64,000 nucleotides of DNA from CAZEJS01 sp964512645 (GTDB taxonomy: Bacteria > Actinomycetota > Geothermincolia > Fen-727 > Anoxymicrobiaceae): assembly GCA_964512645.1 (NCBI GenBank), contig CAZEJS010000010.1:16724-80723 (forward strand), given 5' to 3'. Numbering within the stretch: the first letter of the stretch is position 1; every line of letters begins with the position of its first letter. The notes under the pieces are model-generated. The model made no database searches. It was not told the DNA's origin and saw nothing but the letters and a program-made list of their open reading frames with translations. This document shows positions 31,740 to 40,542 of this stretch, in pieces. A program made the position numbers and the translations under genes.

Positions 31740-32113
31740 GCCCCGCGGAATACGTCCCTGAACATACGTCTTTTGACAGCGAAGGTCAGGGCCGTCACCG
31801 CTGTCGTGACAAAACCGAGTTTCGCCATCGGCGATTTGATCGCCTTCTCCACGGCGTCTGACGCTTCGCTCATCTTTCCGATGAGAACCGCTGTGTCTCC
31901 GGTGATGATCTCGACGTTCTCGAGTTCCCTGTTCACTCCATCGAGGGTAAGCTGGGCTTTTTTGAGAAGGGTCACGGCCTGTGGGCGGGTCTCGGCGACC
32001 ACGAAGGCTACCTCCTCCAGGGTCCTGCGCAATCTCAACAGGACGGGTATGAGCAACAGCACCACTATCACAACGGCTGCCGCTCCAACGACCTGGAGCA
32101 CCTTCAGCGCCAA
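31736..32113 (-). CDS. DUF948-like single-TM protein
   Basis: This protein of about 125 residues has one transmembrane helix (about residues 5-28) and an amphipathic helical stretch resembling DUF948 (TLEEVAFVVAETRPQAVTLLKKAQ ... in part). It ends in a basic tail. TTG 32113 follows GAGGAG and starts just before the TM. A longer frame to 32206 would begin upstream of a good -10 box and looks non-coding. DUF948 proteins are membrane-anchored and of unknown function, found beside envelope or stress genes. It is translationally coupled to miaB. Confidence 0.7.
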   Translation of the reverse strand: MALKVLQVVGAAAVVIVVLLLIPVLLRLRRTLEEVAFVVAETRPQAVTLLKKAQLTLDGVNRELENVEIITGDTAVLIGKMSEASDAVEKAIKSPMAKLGFVTTAVTALTFAVKRRMFRDVFRGA

Positions 32114-32145
32114 TCTCTCTCCTCTCCGGCGTAACGCTTCAATAC

Positions 32146-32151
32146 ATTCTA
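32146..32151 (-). promoter_or_regulatory. Candidate -10 box for the DUF948-miaB unit
   Basis: TAGAAT on the minus strand lies 33 nt before the TTG at 32113. The -35 region is poor. Apart from this box, the 150-bp gap 32114-32263 shows nothing else. Confidence 0.35.
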
Positions 32152-32263
32152 GTGCATACTCCGCGAACCACAAACCGGCGCCCGGCGCCAGAGGGTGGGG
32201 CTCCATTCCTCCCGTCGTCTCGGTGGCGATGTCGCCCGGCGCGCCCGCCCGGAACGTTCCGGC

Positions 32264-33187
32264 TCAGAGCCAGCCGACAAAGGGGTACGCGTCGATCTTC
32301 CAGGCGTCGCCCTCCCTCACCAGCCGCACCTCTTCAATCCGGGGGTCGCCGTTCTCCACGTAAGCGATAACCTTGACGTTAGCGGTGTCCGGGTCGGAGA
32401 AGTCGATCTGCGCCGCGCTGACATAGTAGCCGACCGGCTTGTTGCTTCCCCAGGCGTCGTTCCAGCCCTGCATGAGCTTCTCTTTGGTGATCTTGAAGTA
32501 ATCAAAACCTGTGTGCAGCCTGCTCGAGAGCATCGACCACACGGTATCGAGGTCGTGCCGGTGGATATCCGCGTCCATGAAAGCCTCGACGGTATCGTGC
32601 ACGACTCTCGCGGCGGCCTCCGCGGCGGGATCCATGTGCCGGAAGGCGGACTGCAGCGTACTTCCGCCCTGGTAGAGATCGCCCGGCAATTTCACGCTCA
32701 ACCACGGAGCCGAGCCCGTGAAGGAGGTCACCGCTTCCTGGGCACGGCTCGCAAGGCTTTCCAGGGCCGCCCGGCCATCGGCCACCGCCCGGTCGTCGCC
32801 CGCCGAAAGCTCTCCGAGAACGGTGGCGTATCTTCCGACGCTGTCCAGCGCCAGCCGCTCCCTCTCCGCCACCTCCCTGTACTTCCCTGGAACACGCGTC
32901 TTCTCCAGGGAGTTCGACACCTTCGCGACACCGGCGGCCAGCGCGCCGGCGCCTTCTTCCACCGCATCGAGATCCCCCGGGTTCGCCACCCTGGTCATTG
33001 CGTCGACCAGCGTGTTCATCCGGCCCGCGATTCCCTTCCAGTCGGCGGAAACACGCTCCCTGAAAGCTCTTTCGGCCCGGCTTCTGGAGGCTGCGCACCA
33101 CCACGCCAGCCCGCCAGCGACACACCCCAGGACAAGCAGGGCCAGCAGGGCGACCACGGTGATGCGCCGCCAGCCCCAGCGCCTCAA
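32264..33187 (-). CDS. Membrane-anchored extracytoplasmic protein of unknown function
   Basis: The protein has 307 residues with an uncleaved-looking signal anchor at about 9-33. The central helical domain (about 40-200) is rich in Ala, Arg and Glu. A C-terminal NTF2/Lumazine-binding-like beta region (YYVSAAQIDFSDPDTANV ... DAWKIDAYPFVGW) is typical of secreted ligand-binding folds. A cysteine at residue 22 is not in a good lipobox. The start overlaps the stop of the ATPase gene, placing it in the RNase Y operon. I do not recognise the family. Confidence 0.6.
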   Translation of the reverse strand: MRRWGWRRITVVALLALLVLGCVAGGLAWWCAASRSRAERAFRERVSADWKGIAGRMNTLVDAMTRVANPGDLDAVEEGAGALAAGVAKVSNSLEKTRVPGKYREVAERERLALDSVGRYATVLGELSAGDDRAVADGRAALESLASRAQEAVTSFTGSAPWLSVKLPGDLYQGGSTLQSAFRHMDPAAEAAARVVHDTVEAFMDADIHRHDLDTVWSMLSSRLHTGFDYFKITKEKLMQGWNDAWGSNKPVGYYVSAAQIDFSDPDTANVKVIAYVENGDPRIEEVRLVREGDAWKIDAYPFVGWL

Positions 33188-34338
33188 TCCACCTCACCGT
33201 CCTCGTCGGTCACGTAGCAGGACACTATGAGCTTGCCCCGGGAGCGCCTGACGCGGGGCGGGGCGGCACCGCGTAGGTAATACCTGCCGACAACCCCTTC
33301 GACCACCTTCGCGCATCCCTCCCCGATCCGGGCCAGGTCATCCCCGGAAAGCTTCCTCAGCGGACTTCTGATTCTGACCGCCTTCTTCGTGTCATGGCTT
33401 TGCACCTTTCCGGCTTTTCCTTCGGCGGCGGTGAACAACCTCGCCTGGGTCATGACCGTATCGAGAATGGTTATCTCGTCGTTGAGAATGCGGTACGAAT
33501 TTCGCTCCGAGACCGCCAGTCCCAGAAGCCTTCGCGAAGCCTCAGCGAGCGCCCTGGCTTCTTCGATGCCACATAACTCACTCCATGGAACCCGCTTCTC
33601 ACCGGCGCCGATAAAACGCGCCGTGGCCAGCACCTCGGAGTAAGACCCCAGGTAGAATTCCATCTCGGGGTGATCGACTGACATCTCCAGGAGTACCCGC
33701 GCGACGTTGTGAGGCCCGGACCCAACCTCGGGCTCTTCATCGGTTCCAACGATGCAGGGCAGAGTCGCCTGGTCGGACCTCTCGCCCAGCTTCTTGGTGT
33801 CCACGCTCACCTGCATGACCGTACCCACCCCTGGCTCCGAGAACGCAACGTTAGCGGACATGCACCTGGATTTAATGGAAAACAGGGCCATCCCCCGGCC
33901 GTGGACCCCGTACCTGTCTTCATCGAAGTCCCGGCTCTTGGAGGTCACGCGCGGCTCGAAGATCGCCTGGTGCATCTCTCCGGGGATTCCGCACCCGTCG
34001 TCCATGACCGATATCCTCCTGTACCGGCCCTGCTCTTTCTGGAATGCGACCATGACACGCCTCGCCCCGGCGTCTCTGGAGTTGCGCACGAGCTCGGTCA
34101 CTACATTCTCGACGGAGCGGATATCGTGCTGGGCCTGCCTTCGTTCCGCTTCCGCCACCTTGAGACGGACAAACCCGTGCGGGAGGTTCTCCTCGATTCG
34201 CAACCGCGCCGCGTCTGTCACTTGCGATACGAACCTGACGACGTCGCCCGCGAGCGAATCGCCCGAAGTATCGGTAGAGTCCACGCTCCCAGCCTGGAGG
34301 TCGCGCCTTCCGGCACGGCCCGGGCGGGCGCCGGTCAC
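33184..34338 (-). CDS. GHKL-type ATPase without kinase dimerisation domain
   Basis: This 384-residue protein has a Bergerat ATP fold in residues about 60-185: N box ELVRNSRDAGA, G1 DDGCGIP and G2 GVHGRGMAL. The invariant asparagine and the two glycine motifs are intact, so ATP binding is expected. There is no phospho-acceptor histidine domain upstream and no response regulator nearby. The C-terminal 200 residues are unfamiliar. GTG 34338 overlaps the RNase Y stop (GTGA), and the next gene overlaps its own end. GTG 34284 is an alternative start. The coupling to RNase Y suggests an RNA- or envelope-related role (inference). Confidence 0.7.
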   Translation of the reverse strand: MTGARPGRAGRRDLQAGSVDSTDTSGDSLAGDVVRFVSQVTDAARLRIEENLPHGFVRLKVAEAERRQAQHDIRSVENVVTELVRNSRDAGARRVMVAFQKEQGRYRRISVMDDGCGIPGEMHQAIFEPRVTSKSRDFDEDRYGVHGRGMALFSIKSRCMSANVAFSEPGVGTVMQVSVDTKKLGERSDQATLPCIVGTDEEPEVGSGPHNVARVLLEMSVDHPEMEFYLGSYSEVLATARFIGAGEKRVPWSELCGIEEARALAEASRRLLGLAVSERNSYRILNDEITILDTVMTQARLFTAAEGKAGKVQSHDTKKAVRIRSPLRKLSGDDLARIGEGCAKVVEGVVGRYYLRGAAPPRVRRSRGKLIVSCYVTDEDGEVD

Positions 34339-35867
34339 TTGGCGTACTCCACTACGCGCGTCTCACGAATCACGGTGATCTTGATCTGGCCGGGATAGTC
34401 GAGCTGGTCCTCGACCTCCTTCGCGACGTCCCTCGCCAGTGTCGCACTCTGCAGATCGTCAACGGAATCCGACTGGACAACAATGCGTATTTCTCTGCCG
34501 GCCTGCATCGCGTAGGCTTTTTCCACGCCTTCGAAGGAGTCCGCAAGCGTTTCGAGCTTCTCCAGCCTCTTGATGTAACTCTCCAGGGTCTCGCGCCGGG
34601 CGCCCGGCCTCGCCGCGGAAATGGCGTCGGCGGCCTGCACCAGGACACCTTCTATGGTCTTGACCTCGACTTCACCGTGGTGAGCCTCCACCGCATGCGT
34701 CACCGTATTGCTCTCCCCAAGGCGCTTGGTCAGCTCGGCGCCGATTAGCGCGTGTGAGCCTTCCACTTCGTGGTCTATCGCCTTTCCGATGTCATGCAAG
34801 AGCCCGGCCCGCTTGGGCAACTTCGGGTCGAGGCCCAGTTCCGCCGCCATGATGCCCGAAAGGTGCGCAACCTCGAGCGAGTGCATGAGGACGTTCTGCC
34901 CGTAGGAAGTCCTGAACTTCAACCTGCCGAGAGCCCTCACCAGCTCTTTATTGAGGTTGTGGATGCCGACCTCGAACGCCGCCTCTTCCCCGGCCTCGCG
35001 TATCTCGTTCTCGACCTCCGCCTTGGACTTCTCGTACATCTCCTCTATTCGTGCGGGCTGGATTCTTCCGTCGCCGATCAGCTTCTCCAGGGTTAGTCTC
35101 GCTATCTCCCTGCGGACGGGGTCAAAGCTCGAGAGGATCACCGCCTCGGGCGTGTCGTCGATAATAAGGTTGATGCCGGTGAGGTTCTCGAAGGTACGGA
35201 TATTCCTCCCCTCGCGGCCGATTATCCTTCCCTTCATCTCGTCGCCCGGAAGCGGCACCACGGAGACAGTGGTTTCCGCGACGTGCTCAGAGGCGCATCT
35301 CTGGATAGCCAGTGAAACGATCTTCCTTGCCCGCTTCTCCGCTTCCTCGCGTGCGCGCGACTCCTCCTCTTTGATGTAAACCGCGCTCTCGCGTTTCACC
35401 TCTTCACTGATGTTTTCCAGGAGGTAATCCTTGGCTTCCTGAGTGGTCATCCTCGCCACCTTCTCGAGCAGTTTCTTCTGCTCCGCGGCGGCCTTCATCA
35501 GCTTGGATTCCTGTCCCTTGAGGTGCTCTTCCCACGAAGCAATACGCTTGTCGCGCTTCTCCGCCTCCGCCTCCTTGGTCTCGAGCAGTTCCTCCCTTTG
35601 CGAGAGACGTCGCTCCTGTCTCTGCAGGTCGCTCCTGCGACTCTTGACCTCCCTGTCAGCCTCCGCCTTCATCGACAGGACTTCGTCCTTTGCCTCAACC
35701 TGAGCTTCACGCTTCAGGTTCTCGACCTCTCTCCGTGCGTCTTCAACAAGCTTCTTTGCCTGGTTCTCCGCGGTTGATATGCGTGCTTCGGCAAGATACT
35801 TCCTGCCCAGAAAACCCCCGATCAGCCCTATTGCGACGGCCGCCAGGCCGACTATTATGTAAATAAT
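34335..35867 (-). CDS. rny: Ribonuclease Y
   Basis: This membrane-tethered endoribonuclease initiates mRNA decay. From 35867 it has 510 residues, the family's usual length. An N-terminal TM (YIIVGLAAVAIGLIGGFLG) is followed by a long coiled coil, a KH domain (GRIIGREGRNIRTFE, about 220-235) and an HD domain with LLHDIGKAIDHE. The TM lies upstream of the first ATG (35672). Between the in-frame stop and the TM there is no ATG, GTG or TTG. ATT 35867 has AAGAAGGGGG 9 nt upstream, so I infer an ATT start; ATT 35864 is the adjacent choice. Starting at 35672 would delete the membrane anchor. Confidence 0.9.
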   Translation of the reverse strand: MIYIIVGLAAVAIGLIGGFLGRKYLAEARISTAENQAKKLVEDARREVENLKREAQVEAKDEVLSMKAEADREVKSRRSDLQRQERRLSQREELLETKEAEAEKRDKRIASWEEHLKGQESKLMKAAAEQKKLLEKVARMTTQEAKDYLLENISEEVKRESAVYIKEEESRAREEAEKRARKIVSLAIQRCASEHVAETTVSVVPLPGDEMKGRIIGREGRNIRTFENLTGINLIIDDTPEAVILSSFDPVRREIARLTLEKLIGDGRIQPARIEEMYEKSKAEVENEIREAGEEAAFEVGIHNLNKELVRALGRLKFRTSYGQNVLMHSLEVAHLSGIMAAELGLDPKLPKRAGLLHDIGKAIDHEVEGSHALIGAELTKRLGESNTVTHAVEAHHGEVEVKTIEGVLVQAADAISAARPGARRETLESYIKRLEKLETLADSFEGVEKAYAMQAGREIRIVVQSDSVDDLQSATLARDVAKEVEDQLDYPGQIKITVIRETRVVEYAK

Positions 35868-35889
35868 GGCGATTACCCCCTTCTTCTAT

Positions 35890-35916
35890 GTAAACACGCC
35901 GAGCAAACGCCCGGCG
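35890..35916 (-). terminator. Hairpin between recX and rny
   Basis: On the minus strand an 8-bp stem (CGCCGGGC/GCTCGGCG, one G-U pair) with loop GTTT is followed by TGTTTA. The stem is strong and the T tract weak. It may end recX transcripts or attenuate rny, whose ribosome-binding site starts only a few bases later. The rest of the 185-bp gap shows no clear signal. Confidence 0.45.
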
Positions 35917-36052
35917 CTGTACAGACAAGTATGTCGGCCCGAGTGCGGTGCAGTGCTACCCGCCAGACCGATGATGGATTCCGCCCGATCCTGCCTAGGA
36001 AAACCCCATATATCTCAATACTCGACGTTCCAGCGCAATGAATGCCCTATTT

Positions 36053-36565
36053 TCATTCTAATTCGGCGCCAGTTTCAGTGTCAACTTGCTCGGCGTTCGC
36101 GCACGCCCCGCCGGCATCCTCAACAGAGTAACCGCGGCGGAGAAGATACGCGAAAGTCTTCTCCCTCGCTTTTGCGGCACCTATCGTGCCACTGAGGGCG
36201 GAATAGCGCCGCACGGCGGCTGCTCGTGCCCGTTCCCGCTCCTCCTCGTGGTCGAGAGACTCCATCAGGCATTCCACCAGTTCCCTGTCCAGTCGCTTTT
36301 TCAGAAGCTCGGAACGGATCCGGAACGACCCCAGTCCTTTTCTCACCAGTTCTTCGACGAAAGTCCTGCCGAATTCACGATCGTCCAGCAGGCCTGCCCG
36401 TGCCAGACGCCCGAGGACCAGCTCGGTGGTCTCCTGCCCGTATCCCCATTTCCGCAACCTGTCTCTGGTCTCCCCGGTGCTCCTGGCCCTGTATTCAATG
36501 AAGCGGATCGCTTTCCTGTACGCTTCTTCGTCGATGCCCTGCATCAGCGGCGCCAGGGGGCTCAA
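36053..36565 (-). CDS. recX: Regulatory protein RecX
   Basis: This 170-residue, all-helical RecX repeat protein binds RecA filaments and limits their extension. The three-helix repeats can be seen from IRFIEYRARSTGETRDRLRKWG, through LLDDREFGRTFVEELVRKG, to the C-terminal REKTFAYLLRRGYSVEDA. The TTG start at 36565 overlaps the recA stop (TTGA), the usual coupled arrangement that keeps RecX below RecA levels. A tail of about 20 acidic residues follows the last repeat. Confidence 0.92.
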   Translation of the reverse strand: MSPLAPLMQGIDEEAYRKAIRFIEYRARSTGETRDRLRKWGYGQETTELVLGRLARAGLLDDREFGRTFVEELVRKGLGSFRIRSELLKKRLDRELVECLMESLDHEEERERARAAAVRRYSALSGTIGAAKAREKTFAYLLRRGYSVEDAGGACANAEQVDTETGAELE

Positions 36566-37659
36566 GCGGGGTCCTTCGCCTTCGCGGACCCTTTCGCCTT
36601 CTTCTCCACGGGGACCACTTCCACCGACGCCAACGCCCCGTCCTCGGCACTTCCCGCGGCGACCGGCGCCAGTCCCGCTTCCTCGCGTATCCGGTTTTCG
36701 ACGCGTTCGGAGATGTCGCTGTGTTCGGCCAGAAAGGACTTGGCGTTCTCGCGCCCCTGCCCCAGCTGGTCCTCTTCGTACATGTACCAGGCGCCGCTCT
36801 TCTTGATGACGCCGTGAGTGACCCCCAGGTCGAGTATATCGCCCTCGCGCGATACGCCCAGGCCGTACATGATATCGAATTCCGCGTTCTTGAACGGTGG
36901 AGCCACCTTGTTCTTGACCACCCGCGCGCGCACTCGGTTTCCAACGATGTCCGTGCCCTTCTTGATAGTGTCGATCTTTCTCAGGTCCAGCCTCACCGAG
37001 GAGTAGAACTTGAGCGCCCGTCCTCCGGGTGTAACCTCCGGGTTTCCGAACATTACACCTATCTTCTCCCTCAACTGATTGATGAAGATCGCGATCGTAT
37101 TGGACCTGTTTATGGCGTTGGACAGCTTCCGCAACGCCTGGGACATGAGCCGGGCCTGGAGGCCGACATGAGAGTCACCTATATCACCCTCTATCTCGGC
37201 CCTGGGCACGAGTGCGGCGACCGAGTCGATCACGACCACGTCCACCGCGGCGCTCCTCACCAGAAGCTCTGTTATCTCCAGCGCCTGTTCGCCGGTGTCT
37301 GGCTGGCTTATTAGCAGTTCGTCGATGTTCACCCCGAGGGCTCGCGAGTAGGCCGGGTCGAGCGCGTTCTCCGCGTCAATGAAAGCTCCGACGCCCCCCA
37401 TCTTCTGCGCTTCTGCGACTATCTGCAGGGCGACCGTCGTCTTTCCGCTTGATTCCGGCCCGAATATTTCTATCACCCTGCCCCGGGGAAGGCCCCCCAC
37501 GCCGAGTGCGATATCCAGTGCCAGAGAACCGGTCGGTACAACCTCGACGGCCATCCTGTCGGCTTCGGCGCCAAGTTTCATGATGGAGCCCCGACCGAAC
37601 TGGCGCTCTATCTGCATGAGCGCCATCTCGAGTGATTTGTCCTTTTCCAATCTTCTCAC
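36562..37659 (-). CDS. recA: Recombinase RecA
   Basis: This 365-residue strand-exchange ATPase and SOS coprotease has Walker A GPESSGKTT (about 67-75) and the Walker B region VDVVVIDSVAALVPRAE. The L2 loop region has GNPEVTPGGRALKFYSSVR, and a Lys/Glu/Ala-rich C-terminal tail ends the protein. The N-terminal ALMQIERQFGRGSIMKLG is canonical. The start overlaps the stop of thpR by 4 nt. I see no clear LexA box upstream, because transcription probably enters from thpR. Confidence 0.97.
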   Translation of the reverse strand: MRRLEKDKSLEMALMQIERQFGRGSIMKLGAEADRMAVEVVPTGSLALDIALGVGGLPRGRVIEIFGPESSGKTTVALQIVAEAQKMGGVGAFIDAENALDPAYSRALGVNIDELLISQPDTGEQALEITELLVRSAAVDVVVIDSVAALVPRAEIEGDIGDSHVGLQARLMSQALRKLSNAINRSNTIAIFINQLREKIGVMFGNPEVTPGGRALKFYSSVRLDLRKIDTIKKGTDIVGNRVRARVVKNKVAPPFKNAEFDIMYGLGVSREGDILDLGVTHGVIKKSGAWYMYEEDQLGQGRENAKSFLAEHSDISERVENRIREEAGLAPVAAGSAEDGALASVEVVPVEKKAKGSAKAKDPA

Positions 37660-38249
37660 CTCTTGTCAGTTCGGGCGGACTCATTGCCCACGCTATGGAT
37701 TACGGAATACTCGGATCCCTCGCTCGACAGAGTGCTCCGATAGAGGACCAGCCGGTCCACCTTCATCTCCAGCCAGTCCCGTGCGTACCGCTCAACGATT
37801 CTCCCGGGAATCTTCACCGGCTTCCGAGCGCGGGCGACGGTGATGTGGGGAGTGTAACTCCTGCCCTCACGATTCAGACCGCAGGCCGCAGCGCCCTTGT
37901 CGAGCACATCGTACACTTTCTTCACACGGCCCGAGTCGTCGCACGCACCCACATATACGACTCTAGCAGACGACGGTGACGGAAATCCGCTCACTCCTCC
38001 GACCCTCAAAACGAAGGGCAGGTGCCTGGACGCTTTTTCCATCCATCGTGAATACTGATCGATCCTCTCCATGGAAAAAGGCCCGAGGAACCTGAGGGTC
38101 ACGTGGAGATTGTCCGGGGGGACCCACCTTACACCGGCTAAGTCGTCGCTCATCTGCCCGACCACTTCTCGGACGAAGTCTCTGGTCCTGTCACTGAGTT
38201 CTATAGCGGTGAAAAGTCTCGGGTCGCGACGGCGCTGCTCGCTTCGCAT
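37656..38249 (-). CDS. thpR: RNA 2',3'-cyclic phosphodiesterase (2H/LigT family)
   Basis: This 197-residue 2H phosphoesterase has the two HxTx motifs HVTL (about residue 49) and HITV (about residue 131) that form its active site. The family hydrolyses 2',3'-cyclic phosphates and can show 2'-5' RNA ligase activity. Its stop overlaps the recA start, a linkage commonly seen in actinobacteria and firmicutes, where cinA may also be present; cinA is absent here. Confidence 0.92.
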   Translation of the reverse strand: MRSEQRRRDPRLFTAIELSDRTRDFVREVVGQMSDDLAGVRWVPPDNLHVTLRFLGPFSMERIDQYSRWMEKASRHLPFVLRVGGVSGFPSPSSARVVYVGACDDSGRVKKVYDVLDKGAAACGLNREGRSYTPHITVARARKPVKIPGRIVERYARDWLEMKVDRLVLYRSTLSSEGSEYSVIHSVGNESARTDKR

Positions 38250-38287
38250 GAGACCAGTCTAACACCCCCCGGGTAGCAATACAAGCA

Positions 38288-38527
38288 TCATTTCTCCTCC
38301 TCGAGGCGAAACAGCTTGTCCCTGGACGAACCGCCGGACACCAGCTCCAGCGCGGACCGGCAGACGCCCAGGTGCCTGCTGAGCGCTTTCACGACCGCGG
38401 CGTTCGCTCTTCCCTTCTCCGGCGCGCATGTCACGTGCACCTTATAGGTGTCGTCCCCCAGTTCTTCGACCCTGGTGTTCGCGGAGCGTGGGCAGGCCCT
38501 CACCTTCAATATCCGGCCTTCACCCAA
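38288..38527 (-). CDS. yggU: DUF167/YggU family protein
   Basis: This 79-residue protein has the YggU core: KVRACPRSANTRVEEL, then YKVHVTCAPEKGRANAAVVKALSRHLG and SGGSSRDKLF. The family is widespread, of unknown function, and usually lies downstream of yggT/divIVA or proC genes, as here. It lies 80 nt beyond divIVA on the same strand. Confidence 0.9.
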   Translation of the reverse strand: MGEGRILKVRACPRSANTRVEELGDDTYKVHVTCAPEKGRANAAVVKALSRHLGVCRSALELVSGGSSRDKLFRLEEEK

Positions 38528-38607
38528 TGGAGTTCACCACCGGTGCGGCCGTAACGCGAAGGAGCGCCCTCCACGGGGCGCCCCTTCGAGATTCAGGATC
38601 AATTGTT

Positions 38608-39693
38608 TCATTCCCAGAAGAAATGGCCATCGCGCTTGTCCTTGCGACCCCTGCGCCGTTTCTCGCGGTCGTCGCCTTCCTCTTCGACGTCGAACTCCCC
38701 GAAAACCGACTCGTCCGCCGCGCCCATCGCCAGAACCTCGTCAACGAGGTCTCTGCTGGGCGGCGGCGCAACCTTGTCCTCGGGGCCGCGGGGTTCCTGC
38801 ACGGCCCTCTCTGGCGGCTTCACAGGAGGCGCAACCTCCCTCATCTCGCGAGCCGCAGGAGCCCTCTGGAGAGCATCGTCCTCCGGGGGAACCCGAGGAC
38901 CTTCCTTCCCGGAGGCGTTCTCGGGCGGTGCCACAGCGGCAGGTGGAGGTGGAGCCACGGCAGGCTCGGGCCTGTCCGGCGGGGCGGAAGGCTCTTCCCG
39001 GGGCGCGGCGGCAACGGTCGGAGGCGCGGCCGTCTCAGCGCGGGCAGGGGCCGGAGACGGCTGGTCAGCCAGGAGCGCCTCCAGCGTCCTCGCTTCCCGG
39101 GGAGCATCCTGGGGCTTCTTCTCGGGGCGCGCCGCCGGGGCGTCCGACCCGGTGGCGAAACCGGGAGGTTCCGACGTCGGTTGCTCGAACTTCACTCCGT
39201 CGGTCTCCTCCCGGGATTCCCAGTCGGCGACCTTCGCCAGTTGCGCTTCGGATATCTCGCGAATGCTGTCCAGATACCTTTTCTTGATCTCCTGGAGCGA
39301 AGCGATGGCGCGCTCAGCCTTCTGACGGTCGTTCTGAGCCGCAAGGAGCATCTGTCTGGCCTGCTCCTGCGCGCTCCGCATCATCGAATCCGACTCCTCC
39401 TGCGCTTTGGACAGCATCGCCTCCGACTCCTGCCGGGCCTGCTCCTTCACCGCCTCGGCGGATTTGCTGGCGGCCAGCAGCGCGCTCTGCAGAGACGTCT
39501 GCATCTCTTCGAACTCGGACAGCCGCTTCTTCATGTGCTCCATCTGCTGACGCAGTTCCGCGCTCTCCTGGCCGAGCCTCTCGAATTCATCGGCGACGAG
39601 ATCGAGGAAAGCGTCAACTTCTTCCTCGTTATAACCTCCGAACCGTGCCGACTTGAACTCTTTGTGGTGGATGTCCGTGGGAGTCATCGCCAT
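38608..39693 (-). CDS. divIVA: DivIVA/Wag31-type polar and septal scaffold
   Basis: In this 361-residue protein the DivIVA N-terminal membrane-binding domain is clear (TPTDIHHKEFKSARFGGYNEEEVDAFLD). A coiled coil follows to about residue 165. The remaining 195 residues are a Pro/Ala/Glu-rich disordered region, ending in a basic block (REKRRRGRKDKRDG) and an aromatic tail. Actinobacterial DivIVA recruits wall synthesis to poles or septa. The very long disordered arm with a basic end is unusual and may bind membrane or partners. It follows proC and sepF in the conserved division cluster. Confidence 0.9.
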   Translation of the reverse strand: MAMTPTDIHHKEFKSARFGGYNEEEVDAFLDLVADEFERLGQESAELRQQMEHMKKRLSEFEEMQTSLQSALLAASKSAEAVKEQARQESEAMLSKAQEESDSMMRSAQEQARQMLLAAQNDRQKAERAIASLQEIKKRYLDSIREISEAQLAKVADWESREETDGVKFEQPTSEPPGFATGSDAPAARPEKKPQDAPREARTLEALLADQPSPAPARAETAAPPTVAAAPREEPSAPPDRPEPAVAPPPPAAVAPPENASGKEGPRVPPEDDALQRAPAAREMREVAPPVKPPERAVQEPRGPEDKVAPPPSRDLVDEVLAMGAADESVFGEFDVEEEGDDREKRRRGRKDKRDGHFFWE

Positions 39694-39721
39694 CTGAGAT
39701 TACCTCCGTTCGGTTTCAGGT

Positions 39722-40525
39722 TCAGTCTGCGAGCTCGGCGGCCCTGCGCCTGGCCGCGTCCACGGCTCCGGCGATCATTTCCGAGAAACCGCCTGAATCC
39801 ATCCGCTCGAGCGCAGCCAGGGTGGTGCCCCCCGGTGAGGAAACCGCCCTCCTCAACGCCCCCGGGTCGCTTCCGGTCTCTTTGACCGTCTTTGCTGCGC
39901 CCCACAGCGTCTCCCTGGCCAGCAGGCCCGCTGTCTCCGCCGGCATCCCGAGTTCGACGGCGGCCTTCTCGAGCGCTTCGGTCAAGTAGAAGAAGTACGC
40001 GGGTCCGCTGCCGCTCACGGCGGTGACCAGGTCCATCAAGCTCTCTTCGACCTCGACGGCCTCGCCGATCGCCGAAAGCATCTCTCTGGCGGTCCCGGTG
40101 TCGCATTCCCCGGTACCGCTTGACACCGTGAAGCCGGAGGCCGCCGCCCGGACCATTGCGCCCATGTTGGGCATCACTCTAACGATACACGGTTCCGGAC
40201 CGACGGCTCTCCTGATGTTATCGACGGTCAACCCGGCGGCGATCGACATGAGCACCTGCGCCGGGCCGATACGGCCCTTCATCTCGGCCAGAACACCCGC
40301 GGAGTCCTGCGGCTTGACGGCGAGCACGACGGTCGACGCTTCCGACGCCAGCTCGGCGATGCTCTCAACGACCGTCACGCCCTTCTCACGCTCGAGAAGC
40401 CGTGCCCTGCCGAGGTCCTTGTCTACCACCCCGACGTCGTTGCTCTTCAGTACGCCCGAATCTATCCACGCGGCCACCATGGCCCTGCCCATGTTACCCG
40501 CGCCGACCAGACCAACACTGTACAA
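39722..40525 (-). CDS. proC: Pyrroline-5-carboxylate reductase
   Basis: This 267-residue NADPH enzyme performs the last step of proline synthesis. The Rossmann motif GLVGAGNMGRAM is at residues 5-16. The C-terminal dimerisation/active-site region GSGPAYFFYLTEAL and SSPGGTTLAALE is intact. TTG 40525 follows AGGTGG at 5 nt and gives the normal length; upstream frame is non-conserved. proC between sepF and divIVA is a common arrangement in this cluster. Confidence 0.94.
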   Translation of the reverse strand: MYSVGLVGAGNMGRAMVAAWIDSGVLKSNDVGVVDKDLGRARLLEREKGVTVVESIAELASEASTVVLAVKPQDSAGVLAEMKGRIGPAQVLMSIAAGLTVDNIRRAVGPEPCIVRVMPNMGAMVRAAASGFTVSSGTGECDTGTAREMLSAIGEAVEVEESLMDLVTAVSGSGPAYFFYLTEALEKAAVELGMPAETAGLLARETLWGAAKTVKETGSDPGALRRAVSSPGGTTLAALERMDSGGFSEMIAGAVDAARRRAAELAD

Positions 40526-40542
40526 ACCAACCACCTGTCCAC

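Noticed and set aside
38428..39885. Long plus-strand open frame opposite divIVA
   Set aside because: It is the antisense shadow of the repetitive Pro/Ala/Glu region of divIVA; its Arg/Gly/Leu-rich composition is not protein-like.
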